Assembly (NCBI RefSeq): GCF_932526225.1
Contig: NC_064035.1
Coordinates: 15,238,469 to 15,302,468 of the forward strand
Direction: 5' to 3'
From: Nematostella vectensis
Lineage: Eukaryota > Cnidaria > Anthozoa > Actiniaria > Edwardsiidae
Length of the DNA stretch: 64,000 nt
The notes under the pieces were generated by a model. It saw only the letters and a list, made by a program, of their open reading frames with translations, was not told the origin of the DNA and did not search any database. The position numbers and the translations under genes were made by a program. Below, piece by piece: positions 52,101 to 59,171 of the stretch. The number at the start of each line of letters is the position of its first letter. The stretch's first letter is position 1.

Positions 52101-52496
52101 GCAGTGGACTGTCAAAACAAAAATTCCTAAAACTTTAACAACTTTGACCTGATTGTAAAAAGTTATCTATTTTGTAAATCAAGCCCACTGAGACAAACTC
52201 TACTCATTATTTATGGCTTTAATCATTTATAAACTAAGCAAGAAAAAACGATGGAATTAATAGGCTGTTATGGTGATCACGCTACTAAATAACTACCAAC
52301 ACTTGTTTTGGCGGCAAGGCAAACAATGTGTGAAAGTTAAAATAGCACAAGTATGCAACCTAAACTTCACCACTCTCACCTTATCCAGGAAGGAATTGAC
52401 CCATTTGGTAAATGTCTTCTTCTGTGAAAATATTCTTTCATTTTTGAGAGTTTTGATTCTATCCTTTTCAAACGTAGGAGCTTCGACGTACGACAT
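7744..52496 (-). CDS. SPTBN5: Beta-heavy (betaH) spectrin, complete gene, 61 coding exons, 4,087 aa
   Basis: BetaH-spectrin (Drosophila karst, worm sma-1, human SPTBN5) pairs with alpha-spectrin to form the apical spectrin-actin membrane skeleton of polarised epithelia. I traced 61 exons whose GT/AG junctions keep one frame from ATG (52494-52496) to TAA (7744-7746), 12,264 nt in all. Domain order: two CH actin-binding domains (about residues 20-260), spectrin repeats, an SH3 (about 822-872), more repeats to about 3,480, a linker, PH (about 3,706-3,807) and a tail rich in Asp/Glu and then Pro/Lys. Length and the embedded SH3 separate it from conventional beta-spectrin (about 2,300 aa, no SH3); Drosophila karst is about 4,100 aa. 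Repeat hallmarks such as SEDYGRDL recur throughout. The 44.7-kb locus is intact. Exon boundaries are read by eye; the SH3-exon donors and those inside repeat arrays are the least certain. Confidence 0.95.
10085..10265. repeat. Tandem array of exon 60 end plus splice donor (5 units, about 28-45 bp)
   Basis: On the minus strand exon 60 ends CTTGACGATTATAGAGACCTTAT and the intron starts GTATGTATTA. The intron then holds four diverged copies of this block, each with a CTTGACGATTA- or GAGACCTTA-like piece followed by GTATGTAT. Copies near 10210 and 10160 keep the donor-like core. Confidence 0.85.
10241..21061 (-). CDS. SPTBN5: betaH-spectrin exons 48-60: C-terminal spectrin repeats
   Basis: Exons: 20723-21061, 20151-20468, 19428-19663, 18963-19125, 17667-17855, 16929-17270, 15930-16471, 14700-14857, 13954-14183, 13531-13761, 12856-13155, 11474-11707, 10241-10458 (about residues 2,229-3,394). 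These exons are longer, several covering a full repeat or more. Marks: [97 protein letters not shown] and [19 protein letters not shown]. Exon 55 must end at LLG/GTGCGT to join exon 56 in frame (GVQSLMKK). Exon 60 ends ...DYRDL plus two bases and continues as M-SWIETT in exon 61. Confidence 0.92.
10527..10870. mobile_element. Terminal-inverted-repeat element, copy A
   Basis: Ends are AGGCCCGTACCCA and TGGGTACGGGCC, inverted. The interior (CCACCTCCGAAAGAACAAAA, ACGTTTATTGTCGGAATT, TACAAATAGCACGTC) matches the copy at 50770-51062 in the same order and orientation. There is no ORF. The ends resemble those of hAT-like miniature elements, but that is only a resemblance. This copy carries an uninterrupted run of 35 G (10796-10830) where copy B has a short GT-rich stretch. 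Confidence 0.75.
10796..10830 (+). repeat. Poly-G tract, 35 bases
   Basis: An uninterrupted G run inside the element at 10527-10870. It may form G-quadruplexes and is prone to length error in sequencing, so the exact length is not reliable. Confidence 0.85.
11900..12197 (-). mobile_element. tRNA-Glu-derived SINE
   Basis: On the minus strand 12197-12130 reads as a tRNA head: an A-box-like TGGCCTAGTGTGTTAG, an anticodon arm CGGCCTCTCACCG (the anticodon CTC context of tRNA-Glu) and a B box/T arm CCAGGTTCGGATCCTGG that pairs perfectly. The acceptor stem is degraded, so this is not a functional tRNA. Downstream lies a non-tRNA body including GGACCATAAACCGGAGGTCC. The 3' end is approximate. Confidence 0.65.
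13740..13940. repeat. Tandem array of a splice acceptor plus exon 57 start (about 4 units, about 55 bp)
   Basis: On the minus strand exon 57 begins after TTCTTTGCTAG with TACTATGACCAAGTATTTGAG. Upstream in the intron are diverged copies such as TTCTTTGCTGGCGCTATGACC followed by AATTATATGAG, and further TTGCTAGTACT pieces near 13860 and 13910. The repeat therefore includes the 3' splice site and the exon's first bases. Confidence 0.75.
14858..15929. other. 1.07-kb betaH-spectrin intron (54/55), no gene
   Basis: Sequence between exons 54 and 55. It contains plus-strand open frames up to 123 codons, but with no family features, splice continuity or compositional contrast. The short direct duplication TATCACGTGGTCACCACC near 15298-15330 is the only clear structure. 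Confidence 0.5.
18129..18787. mobile_element. 659-bp element with inverted ends flanked by TTAA
   Basis: The left end GGTAATTCCCTTGAA and the right end TTCAAGGGAATTACC are inverted copies. TTAA lies just outside both (18125-18128 and 18788-18791). Inside, two direct copies of an ATGGGGGTAACCGACTTCGTTTT-like block (about 18224 and 18603) and two CTACAACCCA blocks suggest an internally duplicated non-autonomous element. No transposase frame was found. Confidence 0.65.
21110..21500. repeat. Degenerate tandem repeat, about 28-40 bp units
   Basis: Recurring pieces such as TTTGGGAGATCGTTCCC, CCCTTGCGGGATC and GATCGTTACCTTTTGG fill most of the intron between exons 47 and 48. Units are strongly diverged. 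Open frames across it reflect the repeat. Confidence 0.65.
21513..28140 (-). CDS. SPTBN5: betaH-spectrin exons 38-47: central spectrin repeats
   Basis: Exons: 27746-28140, 27018-27405, 26709-26939, 26303-26485, 25776-25921, 25283-25560, 23818-23948, 23214-23417, 22290-22439, 21513-21803 (about residues 1,430-2,228). Marks: [78 protein letters not shown] and [17 protein letters not shown]. The donors of exons 43 and 45 are repeated in tandem within their introns; positions given here use the donor nearest the exon body. The intron between exons 43 and 44 (about 1.3 kb) has an A-run near 24081 but no gene I can support. Confidence 0.9.
23106..23262. repeat. 49-bp x 3 array carrying the end of exon 45 and its donor
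   Basis: On the minus strand the unit is GAGAAAATGATAGAGGATGG, then ACACTTTGCAGAGGAAGAG, then the donor GTAGGCTTG. It repeats three times almost without change. About 39 nt of each unit is true coding sequence in the copy attached to exon 45 ([14 protein letters not shown]). Donor-like sites end at 23213, 23164 and 23115. Confidence 0.9.
25176..25310. repeat. 33-bp x 4 array carrying the end of exon 43 and its donor
   Basis: On the minus strand the unit is GCCAGACTGCAGGCTAYATA, then CCAAG, then GTACTTTT. GT donors fall at 25282, 25249, 25216 and 25183, a period of 33 bp. The frame stays open through the first extra units and meets a TAG in the last one. Confidence 0.9.
28310..28505. repeat. 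80-bp array starting on the exon 37 donor (about 2.5 units)
   Basis: Exon 37 ends GATCGGATAAACAAA / GTACGATTC and continues GTACCCTGGTGGTTGGATA on the minus strand. Two further, nearly identical 80-bp units contain ATCGGATACACAAAGTTTGA followed by GTACCC, so the unit spans the exon end and donor. Confidence 0.8.
28504..34918 (-). CDS. SPTBN5: betaH-spectrin exons 24-37: spectrin repeats after the SH3
   Basis: Exons: 34832-34918, 34600-34671, 33993-34123, 33765-33824, 33376-33502, 33235-33299, 33070-33151, 32552-32629, 32067-32194, 31535-31694, 30352-30429, 29311-29450, 28803-28926, 28504-28650 (about residues 937-1,429). Repeat marks include [68 protein letters not shown] and [20 protein letters not shown]. 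Exons average about 100 nt, far shorter than those in the 3' half of the gene. Several introns carry tandem arrays that begin on the upstream exon's splice donor (exons 33, 35 and 37). Confidence 0.9.
28985..29325. repeat. About 90-97-bp array starting on the exon 35 donor (4 units)
   Basis: Exon 35 ends GGCTAGGGACTG / GTAAGTGAGCCCTCGTAG on the minus strand. Three more units in the intron carry GGCCAGAGACTGGTGAGTCAG, GGCGAGAGACTGGCGATTAAG and GACAAAAGACTGGTGAGTCAG with CTATAG just before. Spacing of the CCAGTCT core is 97, 89 and 94 bp. Two of the three extra units keep a GTGAGT donor. Confidence 0.85.
29852..29993. mobile_element. 142-bp miniature element with CAGGGGCG ends
   Basis: Ends CAGGGGCGAATC and GGATCCGCCCCTG are inverted copies and are flanked by ATTGA on both sides. 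The interior is G/C-run-rich (GGGGGGGGG, CGCCCCCC). The CAGGGGCG terminus is common among hAT-type miniature elements, but an 8-bp target duplication is not visible. Confidence 0.55.
30690..31460. repeat. 37-bp minisatellite, about 20 units, derived from the exon 33 end
   Basis: On the minus strand the unit is AAGGCTCTACAGGTAACTC (or CAGCTAACTC) followed by AGACTACAGCCTGAGTAT. The unit nearest exon 33 (31424-31460) still resembles the exon's last bases: TTAGCGTAATACCAAGGCC and TTGATCTACAG, against TAAGCGTAACG...AAGGCC and TCGATCTTCAG in exon 33. About half the units keep CAG/GTAACT, a good donor. Confidence 0.9.
34985..35440. repeat. About 36-bp minisatellite, 13 units
   Basis: Thirteen copies of CATCATAAGGTTGATGAATT separated by C-rich spacers fill the intron between exons 23 and 24. 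Unlike the junction-linked arrays, I see no resemblance to the neighbouring exon ends. Confidence 0.9.
35533..37077 (-). CDS. SPTBN5: betaH-spectrin exons 20-23: SH3 domain with acidic and basic flanks
   Basis: Exons: 36907-37077, 36131-36177, 35718-35905, 35533-35585. Exon 20 encodes a very acidic segment (about residues 797-812, [16 protein letters not shown]) and the first SH3 strand [19 protein letters not shown]. Exon 21 encodes [16 protein letters not shown] with the paired Trp. Exon 22 encodes [16 protein letters not shown], the conserved end of the fold, then a strongly basic stretch (KKVTKKT...KVKKMV). An SH3 embedded in repeat 5 is diagnostic of the betaH class. Frame continuity requires exon 21 to end at a GTCGGT donor, which is off consensus. 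Exon 20's donor GAG/GTGTGT is the first of 12 near-copies (36285-36960), so the site actually used is uncertain. Confidence 0.9.
36285..36960. repeat. 56-bp minisatellite, 12 units, seeded on the SH3 exon 20 donor
   Basis: Exon 20 ends GGACTTGCCGTCGACAAGG, then GAGAG / GTGTGTATTATACATA. Every unit repeats a GTTGTCGGCGAGGGAGAG / GTGTGTAT block, and the far end (36290-36320) has GGCTTGCTGTACACAAGGAA again. So 12 GAG/GTGTGT donor-like sites lie between exons 20 and 21. All six frames look open across it because 56 is not a multiple of 3 and stops are absent; this is not a coding repeat. Confidence 0.92.
37120..37420. repeat. Degenerate about 40-bp array (GGAATACAACAATTG type)
   Basis: About seven diverged units of the form TTGTTTACCGGAATACAACA with T-rich spacers. 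Related units recur at 37815-37965 (TTACCCGAATACAAGACTTG). On the minus strand many contain CCGGTAAAC, which resembles a donor, but no exon is nearby. Confidence 0.75.
37970..38345. repeat. 33-bp minisatellite, about 11 units
   Basis: Unit TTTGTAGATATATAGGAAAA followed by CGAGACAATATTC, with few changes. Because 33 is a multiple of 3, long open frames appear on both strands; they have no other support as genes. Confidence 0.9.
38673..39404 (+). CDS. Nested intronless ORF, 243 aa, unknown function
   Basis: I do not recognise this protein. The ORF lies on the plus strand inside the intron between spectrin exons 19 and 20, antisense to the host gene. It starts ATGGAGCG after an in-frame TAG 15 nt upstream, which fixes the first Met. 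It is highly charged: an N-terminal basic part ([30 protein letters not shown]), an acidic/aromatic centre ([20 protein letters not shown]), then an acidic linker and a basic helix ([14 protein letters not shown]). No signal peptide or membrane segment is visible. AATAAA at 39941-39946 could end the transcript. Its base composition is clearly higher in G+C than the flanking AT-rich intron, which supports a real gene. It could be a young retrocopy or a lineage-specific gene; no poly-A tail or target duplication was identified. Confidence 0.65.
   Translation: MERFRRNIKIPKLTVHRLVETVYDEQGSKITRLYNPESLPSPRAVKVRSRVCPGLRRSLSYMINLEEHKNVVLFEIEYPPSGVAIYMRSLWEASQQEKKTWWRRLAFSFEEEEIRELMEFDMKQIPPMKDLVYEPREENFPLNSNPALLKVSWTVGIDNWVTASEGEDNGDEKENTREQQRISLKERENRFRREDLMQAAICPMMHGAGTGQDEMWRMDISATAGPLGIRQIIHMRAEHKKED
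39941..39946 (+). promoter_or_regulatory. Candidate polyadenylation signal of the nested ORF
   Basis: AATAAA about 540 nt after the stop of the nested ORF, on the same strand. First canonical signal downstream that I noticed. Confidence 0.35.
40041..40144. repeat. TTTA microsatellite
   Basis: About 25 nearly perfect TTTA/ATTT units with one interruption near 40060. Confidence 0.95.
40614..47350 (-). CDS. SPTBN5: betaH-spectrin exons 10-19: N-terminal spectrin repeats before the SH3
   Basis: Exons: 47168-47350, 46498-46540, 45570-45701, 45127-45209, 44517-44655, 44122-44328, 43094-43273, 42513-42713, 42087-42182, 40614-40733 (about residues 322-783). Each spans part of a roughly 106-residue three-helix repeat. 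Visible marks include [67 protein letters not shown] and [19 protein letters not shown]-terminal repeats of beta-spectrins nucleate the antiparallel side-to-side pairing with alpha-spectrin. The exons are short and do not follow repeat boundaries. Exons 18 and 19 join as DEQSAV-SLLQRH across a poly-G-containing intron. Confidence 0.9.
41130..41421. mobile_element. Foldback element containing dispersed repeat copy 2
   Basis: The left arm (41130-41235, GGTATGAATCAACACAAGG at its start) is the reverse complement of the right arm (about 41250-41352), with CTCCGACGAAGGGCTC-type repeats at the centre. Sequence right of the palindrome to 41421 matches 7230-7325. So one arm is shared with the repeat at 7140-7325. 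The family is unknown. Confidence 0.7.
42062..42079 (+). repeat. Poly-G tract beside exon 18
   Basis: A run of about 18 G, just inside the intron beyond the exon 18 donor at 42086. Confidence 0.8.
46653..46996. repeat. 171-bp tandem duplication
   Basis: The block beginning CAGCTTGTTTTTTAGATATG at 46657 recurs at 46828 with only scattered differences (GACGTC/GATGTC, TCATAC/TCGTAC). It lies in the intron between spectrin exons 10 and 11. High identity indicates a recent event. Confidence 0.9.
47646..52496 (-). CDS. SPTBN5: betaH-spectrin exons 1-9: tandem calponin-homology actin-binding region
   Basis: Exons: 52380-52496, 51443-51542, 50649-50716, 49913-50026, 49468-49538, 49313-49393, 48545-48660, 48301-48413, 47646-47830 (about residues 1-321). 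CH1 opens with [20 protein letters not shown] and KWVNSFL, and includes [17 protein letters not shown], then [14 protein letters not shown]2 has [29 protein letters not shown] and [19 protein letters not shown]. This is the type 1/type 2 CH pair that binds F-actin in spectrins, alpha-actinin and dystrophin. Exon 9 runs into the first spectrin repeat. The nine exons are spread over 4.9 kb, and one intron holds a terminal-inverted-repeat element (50770-51062). Confidence 0.95.
50770..51062. mobile_element. Terminal-inverted-repeat element, copy B
   Basis: Ends AGGCCCGTACCCAGG and CCTGGGTACGGGCCT are inverted copies. The body matches copy A (10527-10870) throughout in the same orientation, with the G run replaced by a short GTGGTGGGG stretch. 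No coding capacity. In the intron between spectrin exons 2 and 3. Confidence 0.8.
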
Positions 52497-54705
52497 CGCT
52501 CCGCTGAAAGTTTCACGAAATATTTTGTCCCTTTGATTTCAGTTTAGCTCTTTTCTTTACTTTGACGCGGCAATCCATCATTACAAAATCTCGCGGTAAA
52601 ATTTCTAGGCTAAAGCCTTCGATTATGAACCAAATGGTCCTTCATTTAGTGCTGTTCATACTTATGTACAGTATTTTGTTGACCTTCTCTCTTGGTTCTC
52701 ACTACTGATAACACTTGTTAATGAATAACTAGTTTTATATATAACTATCGCGAATCCTAGTCAAATGTATCCTTTTCGCATGTCTGTCTCCGAATCTCTT
52801 TTGATATACGCAAGATCTAAGGCTTCGTGCCTCTCCAAGGACGCTAGATGCATTGGAATGTTGCGAAGGAAGAGACCATTCGATTGTCATGACCAGCGGA
52901 AATCTAGAATGGAATCTTTTATGAGGACTCTGGATGGTGGATTTGGCTTGATCATTTTTTAAAAAAGTGAGATTCATGTCTAAAACTACTATAGTATAAC
53001 TGAATTTAAAAATGAAAACAAATAATATTTCTCAATTTTACATCACCGAATGCACGCATTAAAGCTTTTGCGAGATCAGTGCTCAAAATTCTTCGTTACG
53101 CTTCTTGAAACTGAACAAAAAAAGAGAATAGGAAGTTAAGTAGGTAAGTTAAATGGTAGATTTTTTTTCTGACTTGCAAAAGGCGGATATATTAGTCGAC
53201 TATACAATAGCCTCTATCAAACCAAGATTGATAAAGTTCCTAACAAAATAAGTAAGCCGAATGATATCTTGTTAGGAGTGGAGTTGGAGGTCAGACAAAT
53301 CTTTTCGTTTTTTTCTGAAATCAATTCACTTATCTGTTTTTATTTTAATCGATTTAAAACACATTAAGTTATTATAACATCACATCAAACTAGGGATCGA
53401 ACAGTGTGAAATATAAGCGACATAAGTACTTAAAACTAATAACGGCCATCTAACTTTCTCTTAGTTTCATCTCATTTGTGTGGGATTTTCTCTACTTCTA
53501 CTTACATTTCTTATTCTTGCTACTTCATTCGGCTTTCTATAATCATTTCTAATAAGCCTTTAGATTGATTCGATATCAGGCTTTTGGCTACATTTGCGGC
53601 CATATTGTGTTCGCTTTGGGTAGGAATAGACTCAAAGAAAACTGTTGGTTGCATGCTTTTACGATTTGCCGCCATTTTCCTTCGCAGCTGCATAGGTTGG
53701 GGTCCCTGTGGGATTCATCTTCACTATACCCTCACCCCCTCGATTTAGGAAAGATTTAATTAGTTTTTATTTGGAATGGTTTTAAAGGAATGCAGGGGTT
53801 TTATTAGGCCCTGGCTGCGGGCGAACCAATTCTCATTTGTTTTGTGCTGCTGTTTGCGCTGTCGCTTGTGTCCTATTGAGAACCAACCTTTAGTGCACAA
53901 GAAACCTCAATATCTTCTATATTTATATTTGATATTAGGATCAACACAACCAGTCCAAACAAAACTTAATACAACATTTATCATCAAAGGAAAGACACAT
54001 GTCCCCTCCCCTCTACCACCACCAATATTGAAATATATAAATTTAAAGAAACAAACAATAGTGGCATGGCTGAGCCTCCAATATTTTCTTAATGCTTCTG
54101 TATCATCCCCTCTCCCAATATTTTGAGGCCTGCTACAACTCTGCATATAAATTTCTTAGAGAAAGACCTTCACTTCATGGACATATTTTTTAAACTAGAT
54201 ACTACTGTCATTCATAGTGGTAAATTAAAATAATCTGGACTGTTGCTTGCTTTTCTAACAACTTTTTAATGGATGTATATTCCATTTTATATAAAATCAA
54301 AACAATTTCTCAATTTTATATATTTTTAGTTCATTTCCCAATCTTTTACCCCCAAACTGATAACCAATGACTGAAAATTGTGGCAAAGATTTAAAAAATG
54401 TTTATACCAGCTGTACCTTTTATAATTCTAGATTGGCTAGAAAACAGTTATTCCAAAAACCACATAAAGCCTTTGAAACACATAAAGGACATATAAATAA
54501 GACAAAATTCCTTACAGAATTGGCCTTTGATTGTATACATATTTCTGAAAATCAATACGGCAAGGCTAAAAAAGCCATTAAAATCTAGTAATTAATATCA
54601 AATCCGGTGTGTGAGGATGTTGGTGCGCTGTCTCCTTTATCTGTCCTGTTCTGGACAATATACTATCATTTCCAGTAGTATAATTGGTAAAAGCCTTCCC
54701 TGACT
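52497..54705. other. Intergenic region upstream of betaH-spectrin and downstream of EHD
   Basis: This holds the betaH-spectrin promoter and 5' UTR (above 52496) and the EHD 3' UTR (below 54706). It is AT-rich and low in repeats. Plus-strand frames at 52765-52962 and 54367-54588 are short, AT-driven and featureless. I see no promoter motif strong enough to call. Confidence 0.55.
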
Positions 54706-57092
54706 TTAGTCATATTCAATAGGGTCTGCTGAGTTCTGTAGTTGACGTTTAGATGGTGGTACCAAGTGAACTGGCAACTCTTCTGGAATGTCATTATCTT
54801 CAAGTTTGACCTTTATTAGATACATAGCAAGAGCAAACTCATCCTCATCAAGGCAACCATCATGATCGATATCTGAAAGCTTCCAGATACGACCTAACTG
54901 AGTGTTTGGAAGTTTGGATTTGACCATTTCCTTCTTGGCTTTTGCACCTGAAAGTTTGCCATCAACAGGTCCAAGAGTTTTAAAAAGTTCATCATATTTT
55001 GGCTTGAAATCTTCCACAACCCAAGTATCGGTGCCAGCACCCAGAGCCACGCCCTCACAAGCACCACTTGCAAATGGGTTATTGGTAGCGTGATGGACTG
55101 CGAATGCGCCCCCAGACACAGAAGGTTTACTAGCATCATCAGTAGTCTCATGGGGAATCATTGCCATAAGTCTAGGTATATCATGAGCCAGCATGTGATC
55201 GAGGGTTTCTATGTGCTTGGCCCTCAAGGTGTGGAATTTGGTGAAGTCGTGCTGCTTCAATTGCTCCTTGAATTTACTAACCGGTGGGAAGTCTCCAGGA
55301 GATATATTATGCTCCCTCTGGATCTTCTGATAAACATCTGTCAGTTTCTTGATCAGTTCGTCCTTCTTTTTATCTTTTCCAAACATTGATGGCATTTGAC
55401 TCTTTAATTCTGATATGATGTAAGCATGGACCTGGAATATTAAAATAAATTATTATTTTAAGATCTTGACTCTTTTAGTTTTGTTGTTTATAGTTCTATT
55501 GTGATTTTATTGTATTTTTATCTTTAGGGCAGCACCTCGCATGGGACCTGGTCTCGTTTATGTGCTTATCCCTTTGGGCTAATACTCAATACAGTTGTTT
55601 AAAAAACAGGAATTCCTCAATCAATTTTTTTAGTGAGAGTGTAATCTTGTAGTTTTTAGTCATTTCTTTGCATTTCAGTCTTATTGGGTATTGTATTTCT
55701 GTTCAGAATAATAAAGTGTCAATAAAAACTTTTATTTCTGTTCGAAATAATGAAGTGTCTATGAAAATATCTCCAGGCCGCTATACTTCAATACTTCCAC
55801 AGACCTGAAGTATACAGTAAGAACAGAAAGGGGTGTATTATGTTTTTACTGTTGTTTTTAATATTCTGCAAACTCTTGTCAACAGTTTCAGAAACCCTAA
55901 ACTGTTTTCTGGCTCCTGTCATTCAAACTTATAGAATCATATTTGTTGCTTTTTTACTTGACAGCCCTTACAGAGAGGTGGCAGTATTTAAGGCCATTCA
56001 CTTCAAGGATTCACTTCATGGACAAAAGCCAAAAGACAATTCAGATGTTGGAAATCATCTGCGATAGTTTGCATAATATTGAAAACTGCACAAACCCCAA
56101 GAAATTTAACACATTTTTTAAATTTATATTCATTGAAGAAAAGAAAAATCATCCTGAAACTGTTTTATCCTGTTTACCTTAGCAAGTCTTGCACGCTTGA
56201 TGAAATCATTCAGCTTCCTCAGAGCAGCATTACGGGGTAGCTCCTGGATATCCCTGAACAAATCAGTAGCTTCCATCTCAAACAAGCGGCGATTATCATC
56301 CATTTGTAAAGGCTGGTTCCAGAATGAGCCAATGTAGACACGTGCAACCTCTGGGGTGTTGATCACTTTTCCGAGAGACCACATCAGCGCACCATATACC
56401 CTCATCAACTGTTGTGTATTGATCATGTCAGCCTTATTGAGCACTATACGGATTTTGTCATCATAATCACGCAGGACCTCGATGCCTCGTTGAAATTCAT
56501 CAGAGATATCAAGTTTGTGTGCGTCGAAAAGTAGAATGATGCGATCACAGCGCTCGGCAAACCACTTGAGGATGCCGGTGAAATCATATCCCCGTGCAAC
56601 ACTTTGCTTCTCGCCAGACAAGATGCCTGGAGTATCAACTATCGTTATACTGTTAAGCACATCGTTAGGAAGCTCAGAACAGCAGAACCGATTTAGGAAA
56701 GCATTACCAAAACTACTGAGGGAGCGAAACTGTTTATTCGGGTCAACAATCAGAGCATTTCCAGGGATCACTTGTTGACTATCACCATGCATAACTGCTA
56801 TGAAACTGTCGGTGGTGGGCTCCGGTCCAATCCTGATTCCGGGGAAATCCTGCTCTAGTAGATATTTAATGAATGTTGTCTTGCCTGTAGAATACTGTCC
56901 GACTAGTAGAACCATCGGTTTAGCGTGAAAGTCCGGCTCGCTCATGGATGGTGAATGAAAGTCATTGAATAGATAATATTCCTCCATTGGTTTGAGGTTC
57001 TTCATGTACATTTTCTTCAAACCATCGACAACTGAGGCGAACACTTGAGGGTGTTTTTTGTTAGAATCGCTCCCTTTCATCCATGAAAACAT
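54706..57092 (-). CDS. EHD1: EH-domain-containing protein (EHD1/3-like), complete, 2 coding exons, 546 aa
   Basis: EHD proteins are dynamin-like ATPases that oligomerise on membranes and drive endocytic recycling and tubule scission. Exons: 56178-57092 and 54706-55431, joined in phase 0 at LAK-VHAY. The start MFSWMKGSDSNKKHPQVF fits the family N-terminus. The P-loop GQYSTGKTT is at 65-73, the switch-I region EPTTDS at 91-96, DTPG at 153-156 and NKAD at 219-222. A helical domain follows. The linker has the NPF motif (ATNNPFASG). The C-terminal EH domain has WKLSDIDHDGCLDEDEF, a calcium-binding EF-hand loop, and ends HLVPPSKRQLQNSADPIEYD. Length matches vertebrate EHD1 (about 534 aa). No lesion was seen. 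Vertebrate EHD1-4 arose by duplication, so the exact vertebrate match is not meaningful. Confidence 0.97.
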
Positions 57093-59171
57093 GGTTGCAG
57101 CTTTTCTGTTACCTTTGTAATAATATAAAAAGACTTATTAAACTTGAATCACTGAGCAGGTTGGTAGATAGACGTCAGAAAACAGAGGTCGATACAACAC
57201 GAAAGTGCTGGCTGATCGCAAGCCGCTCCCTTCCGCCAAAATCTGAGCCTGCGCGCAAAAGAATCAAGTCGTGTGACTTTCTGCGTCACTTCCGCTAATG
57301 CGTCATGGCTATATCAAACTAGAACTATAGAAGGTTTGGTATTTCTGGTTTTTATTTTCTTATTTCAATCCATTACTGCAAAAAGTAACACATTATGAAT
57401 GTATAGCATTACACAACGAATAATCAGAGACACGAAATATAATAATCACCTTGCGCCCTGGGTTTGTTGTAGTGATGGGTGGGGGGGAGAAGGATGTATG
57501 ATATAATCACACAGTTATACATAAATTTCTCTTTTTGAGGTTTTCGTTTCTGGTCAGAAAACCTTCAGCATAGACAGACCTTACCAAAGGAAATAGAGGA
57601 AAGGGAAGGTAACTTAATCAATGACTGCAATGGTATTAAGACAGTTTAAGATATATCCTGCGAGAGGCACATTATCTTTGTCAGGTAGTAAATGCCAAGT
57701 TTGTCGAGTTGTTGCCATTCTCCAAAAGTACATTTTATTTATAATCCAGATGTCCTTACACAAGTATAACAGGTTCATACCTAGGGTTTCACCCCTTCAG
57801 TTATGACCTATTGAGGGATCAGCAAATATTATCCTTTTTGTTAATACCTGCACACCCACACCCCCCAGTACACCTGTATAACCGAATAACTATAAAGAAC
57901 GCAGCCATAGATATGCCGATTGCATGTTATCAATACTTGCGAGCATTTTTATTGCTAGCTTTTGAATTGCATGCTGTTAACTCTGAAAAGAAGTTAGTTA
58001 TTTAAACCTAAGAGGGGACGCAGAGTTACAGTGGGCAATAAAACAAACATTTACAGTATCATTTTCCACATTGCTTGCTATGTAGTAAAGAGTTCTAAAA
58101 AGGCTGGTTGTGTACATACCAAAGACTGAATGAAGACCCGATAATGAAGACCTATTCAATAATAAAGACCTTTTAAAAATGGTTGATGGCTAACCAGAGT
58201 AAATAAAGAGTTTGTTTAACAAAAATCCTCTGATGCTTCTCTGACGTCTCTTAGGTCTTTGTTTTACACAGCTTGGAGTCTCATAAGACAATCAACACAA
58301 CATGCTATACACTATTTTAATTTACTATTAATTGCTTTGTCTTTTTTCAAAAAAAGATACCCACTTTCTTCAGGAAATTAAATGCCACACTTCGTTTCAA
58401 CTTAAATTCATGAAATATTTTTTTAACGTTTTTCAAGAAAATTTTTAATGTCTTGAAATAATTGTTTCAAGGAATAATATATTAAGTTTTCATTTTTGAA
58501 AAAAATGTTCCACTCAACACAGTTGACATTGTCATAAGTAGACACTTGGAAATAAAAAAAGGTGCACATATTGGACAGCTGTCTGATTATGAGAGAAACT
58601 GTTATTTATCTCGTCTGTTATATATATATTCTACATACATGTTTTTTTTTTTTTTCTGCAAACTCTAATTTTGCCAAAATCTGTTTTCATACTTGGTCAT
58701 CAGATACCGTAAATTAGGGCTATGCTTATATGAGCGCCCAGGCTTACTTTATTTTTATTATTATTATTTTTTTTTTTTTTTGGGGGGGGTGCTTTTTGGG
58801 AAGGGAGTGCTCCCGGATTGATTGAAAACGAAATTTTATTTGCAATGAGCTGTGAAATTTTGTTAGGGGTTTATTGTTAGGAAATTGATGGCAATATCGT
58901 TGTTATGTCAGAATGTTAATGCCAGCTAAATAAAATTAAGGTTTACACCATTTAAGTGGTGCTTTTGATGGATTTTTTAGTGGGAGGGAAGGGGTGTTCA
59001 TTGGGGAAGGAGGCGTTTATTTGAAGGAGCGCGCTTGTTCAATTCATTATGGCTTATTATATTTACACTAAAGTGTTCTTCTCAGAAACTTTTAAGTTAA
59101 AACCTTTAAGTTAAAATTAACTTGCATTGTGATGTGAAAATACTACCAATATTCATTGCTTGCACTATATG
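57093..59171. other. Intergenic region: EHD promoter and 3' flank of the 557-aa gene
   Basis: Contains the EHD 5' UTR/promoter (near 57093-57300, locally more G+C-rich) and the 3' flank of the upstream gene, with T-runs near 58640 and 58770. AATAAA on the minus strand at 59016-59021 is a candidate polyadenylation signal for the gene ending at 59172. No further gene was seen. Confidence 0.55.

Noticed and set aside
53565-54588. Plus-strand frames between spectrin and EHD (64, 116 and 73 codons)
   Set aside because: Short, AT-driven composition and no recognised motif or consistent splice sites.
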